Shown here: one piece after another, positions 16,428 to 24,127 of the stretch
How the letters are laid out: every line of letters starts with the position of its first letter
Position numbering within the stretch: the first letter of the stretch is position 1
DNA from: Tissierellales bacterium
Lineage (GTDB): Bacteria; Bacillota; Clostridia; Tissierellales; Tissierellaceae
Reading direction: 5' to 3'
Length of the DNA stretch: 39,908 nt
Assembly (NCBI GenBank): GCA_030146915.1
Contig: JASLAT010000004.1
Location: 1 to 39,908 of the forward strand
Position numbers and translations under genes: made by a program
Notes under the pieces: model-generated
Seen by the model: only the letters and a program-made list of their open reading frames with translations
Databases searched by the model: none
Told to the model about the DNA's origin: nothing

Positions 16428-16640
16428 ATTTTAATTGGTAAGTTAATTTTAAGTTTAATCTTATTTCTTATTATTGATAAGTTAAATAGGTTTTTTTTAG
16501 CATATTTATTTCTTGCTATTAGTAAAGTTTTTATTTCAAACTTATTATTCAGGGTTATCCTAGCTCTAGTAACACTAGGCTCCTTAGCCTTATCTTGGTT
16601 TTTATCATCAAAATTTTTAAGTTTATTTAATAAAAAATAA
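16428..16640 (+). CDS. Putative small membrane protein with non-canonical start
   Basis: The frame is open from just after the preceding stop to the TAA at 16638-16640 and has no ATG, GTG or TTG. AGGTG at 16415-16419 overlaps the preceding stop and is eight bases before an ATT at 16428 (an ATA at 16425 is the other option), giving about 70 residues. The translation is highly hydrophobic: a first membrane segment about residues 2-15, then a short basic stretch DKLNRF, then a longer hydrophobic region (LAYLFLAISKVFISNL, VILALVTLGSLALSWFL), and a basic tail FNKK. Positive charges between and after the segments suit a two- or three-span membrane protein. It may be translated from ATT, or be a relict gene that lost its start. 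A terminator follows immediately. Confidence 0.45.
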   Translation: MLIGKLILSLILFLIIDKLNRFFLAYLFLAISKVFISNLLFRVILALVTLGSLALSWFLSSKFLSLFNKK

Positions 16641-16664
16641 GAAGGTATGTTAACATACCTTCTT
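16632..16664. terminator. Terminator between the small membrane gene and parE
   Basis: An 11-bp stem (16639-16649 with 16654-16664) has the loop TTAA. A run of six A at 16632-16637 gives the T-run for minus-strand parE transcription. The plus side is followed only by TATAT, so termination is stronger on the minus strand. Confidence 0.75.
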
Positions 16665-18546
16665 ATATATCTATTTCTGCATCTAGGGCTTTTTCATAGA
16701 TAAACTCTCTTCTAGGTGCTACTGTTGATCCCATTAATTTACTCGTAACATGATCTGCTTCTTTAAAGCTATCAATGGTAATTTGTTTTAAAACTCTTGT
16801 CTTAGGATCCATTGTTGTTTCCCATAATTGATCTTGGCCCATTTCACCTAATCCTTTATACCTTTGTATATGATCAACGGTGTTTGTATCTAAATACTTT
16901 TCTAATTCCCTATCATTATAAATATATTCTTCTTTTTTTCCTTTAGTAACCTTATAAAGGGGAGGTTGAGCAATATATATATGTCCAGAATCTATTAACT
17001 CTCTCATATATCTATAAAAGAAAGTTAAAAGCAAAGTATTTATATGAGAACCATCTATATCAGCATCCGTCATTATAATTATTTTATTATATTTTAACTT
17101 ACTTATGTCAAAATCAGAACCTATACTAGTTCCCAATGCTGATATAAGAGTAGCTATCTCTACATTGTCTAAAATCCTATTTAGGGATTGTCTCTCAACA
17201 TTTAATATTTTACCTTTTAATGGTAAAATTGCTTGATAATTCCTATCCCTACCTTGCTTCGCACTTCCACCAGCAGAATCACCCTCAACTATAAACAGTT
17301 CTGCTTTTTTTGGGTTTCTTGTTTTACAAGAAGCAAGCTTTTTATTTATAGTTAATCTATTACTAGAATTCATGAAATTATTTCTTACTTTCTCTTCTGC
17401 TTTTCTTAATTTTCTAGCTTCTAAGGCATTTTCTATTATTTTATTAAGTGTATTTATATTCCTATCAAAATAAAATTGACTTTGCATACTAGTAATTTCA
17501 TCAACTATACCTCTTGCTTCTGGATTTCCAAGCTTTGTCTTTGTTTGACCTTCAAACTCCGGATTAGGATATCTAATAGATATTATTGCTACTAATCCAT
17601 TTCTAATGTCCTTTCCCTCAAAGTTTTTATCCTTTTCTTTTAATTGATTTAATTCCCTTGCATACTGATTAATAGTTCTTGTTAGAGAACTTCTAAAACC
17701 ACTAACATGACTTCCACCCTCATGAGTATTTATATTATTACAAAAAGATAAAACATTCTCAGTATTCTCTTTAATGTACTGGATTGCCACTTCAACACTT
17801 GTTCCATCCTTCTCTCCCTTAAGATAAATAATATCTGTTATAGGTTTCTTATCTTGATTTAAGTCCTTCATAAAAGATATAAGTCCATCATTTGTTTTAT
17901 ATTCTATTTCTTCATCATTTCTCATATCTTTAAATATAAGTGTTAAATCCTTATTTAAATAGGATAACTCTTTTAATCTTCTTTTTATAATATCGCCTTT
18001 GAATACAATATCTTCAAATATTTCTCCATCAGGCATAAAATTAATCTTAGTCCCTCTTTTATTTGTGTTCCCGCTAGCATTAAGTTCTCCTTTAGTTAGC
18101 TTTTTTACTGGTTTTCCTAATTCATATTCATCTATATATCTTTTTCCATCTCTAAACACCTCAGCTGTAAATTTGCTTGAAAGAGCATTTACAACAGCTG
18201 CTCCTACCCCATGCAGGCCTCCTGAGATCTTTCCAGAGCCAGTATCAAATTTACCACCAGCATGTAAAGTTGTTAATATTACTCTTAAGGCAGATTGTCC
18301 CGAACTATGTTTATCTACTGGTATACCCCTACCATTATCCTCTACTGTAACAGAACCATCTTTCTCAAGTCTTACTTCTATTCTATTACAATATCCTGCT
18401 AAGTGCTCATCTACTCCATTATCTACTATTTCATTAACTAAATGATGTAATCCTCTAGAGCCTGTACTACCTATGTACATTCCTGGTCTCAGTCTAACGG
18501 CTTCTAAACCTTCTAGTATTTTTATTTCATCCGCATTATACTTCAT
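16663..18546 (-). CDS. parE: Type IIA topoisomerase ATPase subunit, ParE-like
   Basis: A 627-residue GyrB/ParE family subunit that supplies ATPase and TOPRIM functions. The GHKL domain is at the N-terminus (RPGMYIGSTG, EIVDNGVDEHLAG, VEDNGRGIPVDKHSSG, GGLHGVGAAVVNAL). QTKTKLGNPEARG gives the QTK loop, and the TOPRIM domain follows with EGDSAGGSAKQGRDR and TDADIDGSHI; RYKGLGEMG is near the C-terminus. The ATG at 18546 with AGAGGAGAT upstream is the start; an in-frame TTG at 18561 overlaps that site. The partner parC is divergent. The ParE rather than GyrB call rests mainly on the partner, which lacks a GyrA box, so a second gyrase is possible. Confidence 0.82.
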   Translation of the reverse strand: MKYNADEIKILEGLEAVRLRPGMYIGSTGSRGLHHLVNEIVDNGVDEHLAGYCNRIEVRLEKDGSVTVEDNGRGIPVDKHSSGQSALRVILTTLHAGGKFDTGSGKISGGLHGVGAAVVNALSSKFTAEVFRDGKRYIDEYELGKPVKKLTKGELNASGNTNKRGTKINFMPDGEIFEDIVFKGDIIKRRLKELSYLNKDLTLIFKDMRNDEEIEYKTNDGLISFMKDLNQDKKPITDIIYLKGEKDGTSVEVAIQYIKENTENVLSFCNNINTHEGGSHVSGFRSSLTRTINQYARELNQLKEKDKNFEGKDIRNGLVAIISIRYPNPEFEGQTKTKLGNPEARGIVDEITSMQSQFYFDRNINTLNKIIENALEARKLRKAEEKVRNNFMNSSNRLTINKKLASCKTRNPKKAELFIVEGDSAGGSAKQGRDRNYQAILPLKGKILNVERQSLNRILDNVEIATLISALGTSIGSDFDISKLKYNKIIIMTDADIDGSHINTLLLTFFYRYMRELIDSGHIYIAQPPLYKVTKGKKEEYIYNDRELEKYLDTNTVDHIQRYKGLGEMGQDQLWETTMDPKTRVLKQITIDSFKEADHVTSKLMGSTVAPRREFIYEKALDAEIDI

Positions 18547-18579
18547 AAAATCTCCTCTCAATGTTATATATCATAATAA

Positions 18580-18608
18580 ATCATAACAGTTAATTAACTT
18601 TTATTCAA
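18580..18608 (-). promoter_or_regulatory. Promoter of parE with palindrome in the spacer
   Basis: On the minus strand TTGAAT (18608-18603) and TATGAT (18585-18580) are 17 bases apart. The spacer holds the perfect 12-base palindrome AGTTAATTAACT (18588-18599), a possible operator. Confidence 0.55.
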
Positions 18609-18655
18609 AATTTAAATTATTTCAGTCTACTATAATAACATATTTTATATATAAT

Positions 18656-18685
18656 TTGAACTTTTTAAAATTTTGGTGGTATAAT
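18656..18685 (+). promoter_or_regulatory. Promoter of parC
   Basis: TTGAAC (18656-18661) and consensus TATAAT (18680-18685) are separated by 18 bases, about 40 bases before the parC start. Confidence 0.6.
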
Positions 18686-18724
18686 TGATAAGGCTATAAT
18701 TAATAAGTAGTAGGAGATGATTTT

Positions 18725-20884
18725 TTGCAAGATAATATAATTAAAGTAGATTACAAAGACGAAATGGAACAATCATATATAGATTATGCAATGAGTGTAA
18801 TAGTCCAAAGAGCTATACCTGATTTAAGAGATGGATTAAAACCTGTACATCGTAGAATCCTTTATGCTATGAGAGATCTTAATCTTGTACCGGAAAAACC
18901 ATATAAAAAATCAGCTAGGATTATTGGTGATGTATTGGGTAAGTATCATCCTCATGGTGACTCATCAGTATATGAAGCTATGGTTAGATTAGCGCAAGAT
19001 TTCAACACTAATTACCCTCTAGTTGAAGGTCAGGGGAATTTTGGTTCTATAGATGGTGATAGTGCAGCTGCTATGCGTTATACTGAAGCTAGACTACAAC
19101 CACTATCAATGAAGTTACTTACAGGACTTGATAAAAATATAATTGACTATAAAGATAACTTTGATAATTCCAATAAAGAACCTGAAGTCCTGCCTGCTAA
19201 ATTTTTCAATCTTTTAGTAAATGGTTCTACAGGTATTGCTGTTGGTATGTCAACTAATATACCACCACATAATTTAAACGAGGTTAATAAAGCCTGTCAA
19301 GCATATTTAAAAGATGAAAATATAACTACCTCAGGCTTATTAAAGTATATAAAAGGTCCTGATTTTCCTACAGGTGGAGAAATTATAAATAAAAAAGATT
19401 TAAAAACTATTTATGAAAAAGGATCTGGAAGAATCAGATTAAGAGCTAAGTTTAAAACTGAAGATTTAAAATCTGGAAGAAGAAACTTAATAATTGAAGA
19501 TATCCCTTATACTTTTTCAGGAAATAAAACTAGGCTTTTAGAAGATTTAATCAGCCTTTTTAATGATAGAAAATTAGATGAAGTTTCTGATATTAGAGAT
19601 GAATCTAGTAGCCAAGGAACAAGGATTGTTTTAGAGGTTAAAAGAGGAGTTAGTATTGAGAATTTAAAATCAAAACTTTTTCAAATTAGTAGACTTGAAG
19701 ATACTGTAACTGTAAATATGCTATCTATAGTGGATAATAGACCTATGGTGCTTTCTTTAAAAGAAATGATTGGTAAATATATGGAGTTTTTAAAAGGTTT
19801 ATATATCAAAGAGTATGAATTTGATCTTAAAAAACTTATACATGATAGGGAGATTAAGGAAGGACTAGTTAAAGCATATGACATTATAGATTTAATTATC
19901 GAAATAATAAGGGGCTCAAAAAATAAACAAGATGTTATGGCTTGCCTAGTTTCAGGAAATGTTGAAAATATATCTTTTAAAAATAAATCCTCTAAGAACT
20001 CAGCTAAAAAACTAAAATTTAGTGAAAAACAAGCTGAATCCATTCTTAAAATGCAACTTCAAAGATTAGTTGGGTTAGAATTAGAGAAAATAAAGTCAGA
20101 GCTAAATGAAATTAATAATGCTATTAAAACAATTGAACAAATTTTATCTGAAGAATCTATTCTAAAATCTATAATATCTGAAGACTTAGAACAAATTTCT
20201 AAGGACTTTAAAAGGTCTAGAAGAACAAAGATAAAACAAATTGATGAAGATGATGTATATGTTCAAAAAGAAGTTGTAGAAGATGTCTATGCACTTATAG
20301 ATAGGTTTAACTACATTAAGATAATAGATTCTATGAGTTATTCTAGAACTAGCGAAGATACATTAAAAACATATAAACATATAATTAAATTAAGAAGTAA
20401 TGAAAATCTTTGGATATTTGCTCAAGATACAAATTTCTATCAAATAAAGTTAGAGGATCTTCCTATCAGTAAAGTTTCTGATAGAGGAACTCCTTTGGAT
20501 AACTCATTAATTCCCCTTCTAGTTGCTAGTGAAAAACAATTAAAAGGAAAAGAGCTTGTTTTTGCAACAAAACATGGCTATATTAAAAAGGTTGATTCAG
20601 ATGAATTTAAAACAATCAGAAGACAAATAATAGCAACCAAAGTAAGAGATGATGACGAATTAATATTCGTAGATTATATAGATGATGAAGAAGAAGTAGT
20701 TATGACCACTAAAAACAAAAGAAAAATAAGGTTTTTATTAGATGAAGTTTCAAATCAAAAACGTTTAACTTTAGGGGTTAAAGGAATTAACCTTAACCAA
20801 AATGATTATGTAGTTAAAGTTTTATTAGAAAATGAAAGTAATAAAAAGAAAAGAAATCGTGGATCAAAAGGAGAAATAATTTAA
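18725..20884 (+). CDS. parC: Type IIA topoisomerase cleavage subunit, ParC-like with short C-terminal domain
   Basis: A 719-residue GyrA/ParC family subunit that breaks and rejoins DNA. The N-terminus shows YAMSVIVQRAIPDLRDGLKP. The quinolone-determining region reads YHPHGDSSVYEAMVR with Ser80 and Glu84, the sensitive-type residues at the positions known in E. coli ParC. AAMRYTEARL gives the active-site Tyr119. The coiled coil is about 350-470. The C-terminal domain, from about 520, is short (GyrA is usually over 800 residues) and no GyrA box (QRRGGKG-like) is visible. That argues for a decatenating topoisomerase IV or a reduced-wrap enzyme. The start is a TTG with AGGAG eight bases upstream. 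A terminator follows the stop at once. Confidence 0.82.
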   Translation: MQDNIIKVDYKDEMEQSYIDYAMSVIVQRAIPDLRDGLKPVHRRILYAMRDLNLVPEKPYKKSARIIGDVLGKYHPHGDSSVYEAMVRLAQDFNTNYPLVEGQGNFGSIDGDSAAAMRYTEARLQPLSMKLLTGLDKNIIDYKDNFDNSNKEPEVLPAKFFNLLVNGSTGIAVGMSTNIPPHNLNEVNKACQAYLKDENITTSGLLKYIKGPDFPTGGEIINKKDLKTIYEKGSGRIRLRAKFKTEDLKSGRRNLIIEDIPYTFSGNKTRLLEDLISLFNDRKLDEVSDIRDESSSQGTRIVLEVKRGVSIENLKSKLFQISRLEDTVTVNMLSIVDNRPMVLSLKEMIGKYMEFLKGLYIKEYEFDLKKLIHDREIKEGLVKAYDIIDLIIEIIRGSKNKQDVMACLVSGNVENISFKNKSSKNSAKKLKFSEKQAESILKMQLQRLVGLELEKIKSELNEINNAIKTIEQILSEESILKSIISEDLEQISKDFKRSRRTKIKQIDEDDVYVQKEVVEDVYALIDRFNYIKIIDSMSYSRTSEDTLKTYKHIIKLRSNENLWIFAQDTNFYQIKLEDLPISKVSDRGTPLDNSLIPLLVASEKQLKGKELVFATKHGYIKKVDSDEFKTIRRQIIATKVRDDDELIFVDYIDDEEEVVMTTKNKRKIRFLLDEVSNQKRLTLGVKGINLNQNDYVVKVLLENESNKKKRNRGSKGEII

Positions 20885-20910
20885 GGACTGGCTTAGCCAG
20901 TCCCTTTTTA
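20885..20910. terminator. Terminator of parC
   Basis: The GC-rich 8-bp stem GGACTGGC/GCCAGTCC (20885-20892 with 20896-20903), loop TTA, is followed by CTTTTT on the plus strand. On the other strand, a short A/T tail could also help end the UPF0316 transcript. Confidence 0.85.
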
Positions 20911-21426
20911 ATCAGAAGATACAGTAATTTTTCCAGCTACATTAGAAACATCTTTTACTATAAAGGTTGGATCATCGTATCCATATTCCTTTAAAACTTT
21001 TTTAAGATTTTTTAGTTCACTTCTTGATATAGTAATAGATATTTTATATCTTTTTTTACCTCCATATCCAAATACCGAACTAGTTTCTACTGAGTAACCC
21101 AAATCCCTTAGTCTATCTGCTATTAAAACCATCCTATCAAAATGATTTAATGATATATCTATTTGTATTATACCCAAGGCCATTTTAGCCTCTAGTTTAT
21201 GACCAAGGTAGGCTCCTAAAGTTCTACCCACTGCATATGCTAGGGCAAATATAAAACCATCCCCTGATGATATTTTTTTCATTATAGTTGCAAAAATCAT
21301 AGCATCTATAAAAGTAGCTATATAATTAGCTCTAAACTGTTTCCTTGCTAGAAACATACTTCTCAAAGTACTTACAGTACTGCTTATTATTGTTAGTAAC
21401 GTAAATTTTAATATTATCAATTCCAT
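20908..21426 (-). CDS. UPF0316 family membrane protein (DUF5698/DUF2179 type)
   Basis: A 172-residue conserved membrane protein. About three membrane segments occupy residues 1-75 (LLTIISSTVSTLRSMFL, YIATFIDAMIFATIM, FIFALAYAVGRTLGAYLG). A soluble C-terminal domain about 85-165 resembles DUF2179 (IIQIDISLNHFDRMVLIADRL, RYKISITISRSELKNL), a ferredoxin-like fold seen in several membrane protein families. Function is unknown. GGGAGGTG precedes the ATG. The DUF5713-type gene lies upstream on the same strand, but a strong terminator hairpin sits between them, so this gene may depend on read-through or on a promoter I cannot see. Confidence 0.82.
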   Translation of the reverse strand: MELIILKFTLLTIISSTVSTLRSMFLARKQFRANYIATFIDAMIFATIMKKISSGDGFIFALAYAVGRTLGAYLGHKLEAKMALGIIQIDISLNHFDRMVLIADRLRDLGYSVETSSVFGYGGKKRYKISITISRSELKNLKKVLKEYGYDDPTFIVKDVSNVAGKITVSSD

Positions 21427-21437
21427 AAAACACCTCC

Positions 21438-21470
21438 CAAAAAAAATATGCTAACATATGTTAGCATATT
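21438..21470 (-). terminator. Terminator after the DUF5713-type gene
   Basis: The near-perfect palindrome AATATGCTAAC/GTTAGCATATT (21445-21455 with 21460-21470, loop ATAT) is followed on the minus strand by a run of T. It overlaps the upstream stop codon and lies just before the UPF0316 ribosome site. Confidence 0.75.
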
Positions 21471-21804
21471 ACCAATTTCTCATTCTAAGAGCATCTTCTA
21501 TATCTATCTTAATATTAAACCAAGATAAAACATGAAGTAAGCTCACTGCTATAGACTCTCTTGCTAAATCATCTATCTCACTATTATATTTAAAAAATTC
21601 TTCTTCTAAATCATTTATAGCTTCTGTCATCTCATCTAATTTTCTCTGTAATATGTCCTTAGACCTTTCTCCATTTTCAACTAATTTTATAAAGTCTATG
21701 ATTAAATCCCTAATCTTATCAACAAGATCATCTGGGAAAAATGGATCTGAGTACATTTCCTCTAGTAAAATATATTCTTGATCGAACTTTTTTTTATTTT
21801 CCAT
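21469..21804 (-). CDS. DUF5713-like protein of unknown function
   Basis: A 111-residue acidic, mostly helical soluble protein. It shows LLEEMYSDPFFPDDLVDKIRD, MTEAINDLEEEFF, ARESIAVSLLHVLSWFNI and EDALRMRNW. This pattern (EMY...FP..LVDKI, INDLEEEF, ARE.IA, AL..R.W) matches my recollection of DUF5713, a family with no known function. No signal peptide or membrane segment. AAGGAGAG precedes the ATG. Its own terminator follows. Upstream is a short tandem repeat that may hold its control signals. Confidence 0.7.
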   Translation of the reverse strand: MENKKKFDQEYILLEEMYSDPFFPDDLVDKIRDLIIDFIKLVENGERSKDILQRKLDEMTEAINDLEEEFFKYNSEIDDLARESIAVSLLHVLSWFNIKIDIEDALRMRNW

Positions 21805-21831
21805 ATTAGCACTCTCCTTACTAAGAACATA

Positions 21832-21856
21832 GAATAAAATTATCGAATAAAATTAT
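21832..21856. repeat. Tandem direct repeat upstream of the DUF5713-type gene
   Basis: GAATAAAATTAT at 21832-21843 is repeated exactly at 21845-21856 after one C (period 13). It lies 28 bases upstream of the ATG at 21804. It may be a paired operator or a slippage product. Confidence 0.6.
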
Positions 21857-21895
21857 GATCTTCTATACTCCAATTGTACTGCTTAGAGTTAGACT

Positions 21896-22750
21896 TTACA
21901 AGAGTTTCTTTATCTTTACTGATTTCATTCCATTATATAGATCATTATATTCAATACTATAATTATTTAAATCTATTTTATCTTCCATAAAACTTAAGGA
22001 TGGAGAATAATAAAAGCTAGCATTTTTTTTAAGAGATTTTAAAATCTCCAAATACTTATATTTATATTCATTTAAAAGATTACCTGATTTTAAAAACTCT
22101 CTTTTAAAATGATTAGAAAAAGACATGTGTGCTATTATCCCACCATAATAATTATTTTTAAAATTAAAATCCAACCATGATATATTCTCTAAATAAGGAT
22201 CTTTAAATTTGTATCTATCTATGCCAAAAGCTTCTAGATTGTGAGATCTTAAGTACTTAACTAAGTTCGCATCTTTTCCACAACCTAGATCTATAATTTT
22301 TCCACCTAGCTTATCTATATTTATATTTAATACTTCAATCTGTTTTTTAGCACTATATTGCGAACAGGGTATATTTCTAAATTTAGCACTTCTACTATCT
22401 AATAGTCTTACTTCATAATTTTCAAGCAATAACTCTTTTAGTCTATTTTCCATCTCAACAAAATTACTATTACCCTTAACTATACTTTTATACTCATTTA
22501 TAAAAAAGTTTTTTAATCTCTCTCTACTTTCTTCATCTACATATATATACTGATTATACTTTAATAAGTCTTCCATAATAAATTCACTAGATTTTTCTGA
22601 TAAAGATTTAATCATATTCCTATCTTGAAATTTATCTATATTTTTTTTTATATAATTTTCTAAGTGTTTAAATATTCTATAGCTTTCTAAGAATATGTTA
22701 TCTCCACCTTTATTCTTATCCAATTTTAAAATAATACTTACTTCACACAT
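21896..22750 (-). CDS. Putative SAM-dependent methyltransferase-like protein
   Basis: A 284-residue soluble protein. The N-terminal 120 residues are helical and charged and match nothing I know. The C-terminal part looks like a class I methyltransferase: KIIDLGCGKDANLV (151-164) is a motif I of the DxGxG kind, and FGIDRY puts an acidic residue (Asp178) where motif II would end. The rest (HMSFSNHFKREFL, SFYYSPSLSFMED) has no clear substrate motif. It starts 30 bases after the lipoprotein gene with AGAGGTG before the ATG, so it is probably the last gene of the deacetylase/two-component/lipoprotein operon. Its link to the envelope genes could be accidental. Substrate unknown. Confidence 0.55.
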   Translation of the reverse strand: MCEVSIILKLDKNKGGDNIFLESYRIFKHLENYIKKNIDKFQDRNMIKSLSEKSSEFIMEDLLKYNQYIYVDEESRERLKNFFINEYKSIVKGNSNFVEMENRLKELLLENYEVRLLDSRSAKFRNIPCSQYSAKKQIEVLNINIDKLGGKIIDLGCGKDANLVKYLRSHNLEAFGIDRYKFKDPYLENISWLDFNFKNNYYGGIIAHMSFSNHFKREFLKSGNLLNEYKYKYLEILKSLKKNASFYYSPSLSFMEDKIDLNNYSIEYNDLYNGMKSVKIKKLL

Positions 22751-22780
22751 TTTACACCTCTATTTTTAATAAAAGAAAAC

Positions 22781-24127
22781 CTAAAAATATTCTCTCCATA
22801 TCTTCGAATACAAACTAGTAGCCCATTCTGACATTATTACTCTTTCTTCAGGAGATATTTTATACTTAAATAATCTTTCTTTTAAAATTTTTCCATCTCT
22901 TATTGCATATACTGATAAGTTATCTACTTCATAAGTGACTATAAAATCACCATCAGGTGATATAAAAGCATCTTCTGCCCTAGGAATCTGAGACTCTATA
23001 GATTCCCATATCAGAGGAAGATCATCATAATTTACTATTGATTTAGGCGTTAAAGCTCTAATATTAAAACTTTTATAAGATTCACCAGCCTCTACCTCTG
23101 AATATAAACTCCAATAACCCCTCCTTCTTCTGAGTCCAAAATTACTACTATCAAATTTTTTACTTATATTCTTATCCTCATTATTTTTAATATCATATTC
23201 AATTCTTTCAAATGTTTTATCTTCTAATATATCCTTTAAGTCTATATACTTATTATCTTCTAAGTAGTCTATAGGCATAACTCTTAATTTTTGACTTCCA
23301 TCATTTAACTTTTGAAGAGATATATAGTCATTACCTACATATAAAATATTCTTAAAATCATTTGTTTTATACTCTTTTTTATATTCCTCATTATCTAAGG
23401 AGTTTATATAAATATGGTCAAATAGTTTTTCATGTTTAACACTTATATTATAGAAACCATCTCTTCTAGGTAATAATATGTTATCCCTTGAAAAAACTTC
23501 AATATCGTCCATATTATTTATATTGATATATAAGGTCCTATAAAGCCACCTATTATTTTCAGACCTTCTTTTTAATCCTAAAAGAAAACCAGTATTCCCT
23601 GATTCTTTAGTAGATAAAGTGTCTTTCTCTCTTCTACTATTTGAAATAAGTTGAGCAATTTCATAACTTTTAATGCCTTCTTTATCCTTCTTAAAATATA
23701 AAAAATTTCCATCTTTTTTTATAATTATTGCTGAGTTATCTACAATAATTAACTCCTTAAGAAACTCTTCTCCTTCATAAATATTTATAATATTTAAATC
23801 ATCAGTTTCTATATCTAAAAATTCAGGACTTACTCGGTGCTTATACATCAGATAATCTCTTGTATCAACTTTTTTAAATTGATATCTAGCCTTTTCACTA
23901 TATATATCCTTACTTAAAAAGACTAAGTTCTCCTTAAAATAAACATTCATAATATTATTTGGTTCTTTAATTTTAGATCTATTCTCATCAATCTTCCATC
24001 TACCGTTTAAGAAATTCATTTTACTTTTAGGCTCTTCTATGTAATCTAGGCCTCCTTGATAGTAAAAATCACAAGAGGATATGAAAATAACTATTAGTAT
24101 AATCATAATCAAACTTAGTTTTTTCAT
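22781..24127 (-). CDS. Lipoprotein of unknown function linked to a sensor kinase
   Basis: A 448-residue predicted lipoprotein. The signal peptide MKKLSLIMIILIVIFISSC has a lipobox I-S-S-C with the lipidated Cys at residue 19, so the protein should sit on the outer face of the membrane. The body is rich in beta-strand-like stretches; FISPDGDFIVTYE near the C-terminus resembles a beta-propeller blade (SPDG motif). I do not recognise the family. Its ATG overlaps the kinase stop in an ATGA, so the two are translationally coupled. The tight coupling suggests that the lipoprotein modulates or reports to the kinase; this is inference. Confidence 0.7.
   Translation of the reverse strand: MKKLSLIMIILIVIFISSCDFYYQGGLDYIEEPKSKMNFLNGRWKIDENRSKIKEPNNIMNVYFKENLVFLSKDIYSEKARYQFKKVDTRDYLMYKHRVSPEFLDIETDDLNIINIYEGEEFLKELIIVDNSAIIIKKDGNFLYFKKDKEGIKSYEIAQLISNSRREKDTLSTKESGNTGFLLGLKRRSENNRWLYRTLYININNMDDIEVFSRDNILLPRRDGFYNISVKHEKLFDHIYINSLDNEEYKKEYKTNDFKNILYVGNDYISLQKLNDGSQKLRVMPIDYLEDNKYIDLKDILEDKTFERIEYDIKNNEDKNISKKFDSSNFGLRRRRGYWSLYSEVEAGESYKSFNIRALTPKSIVNYDDLPLIWESIESQIPRAEDAFISPDGDFIVTYEVDNLSVYAIRDGKILKERLFKYKISPEERVIMSEWATSLYSKIWREYF

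Noticed and set aside
17999..18445. A 148-codon open frame on the plus strand inside parE
   Set aside because: It is the shadow of the conserved GHKL domain on the opposite strand; serine- and proline-rich low-complexity translation is typical of such shadows.
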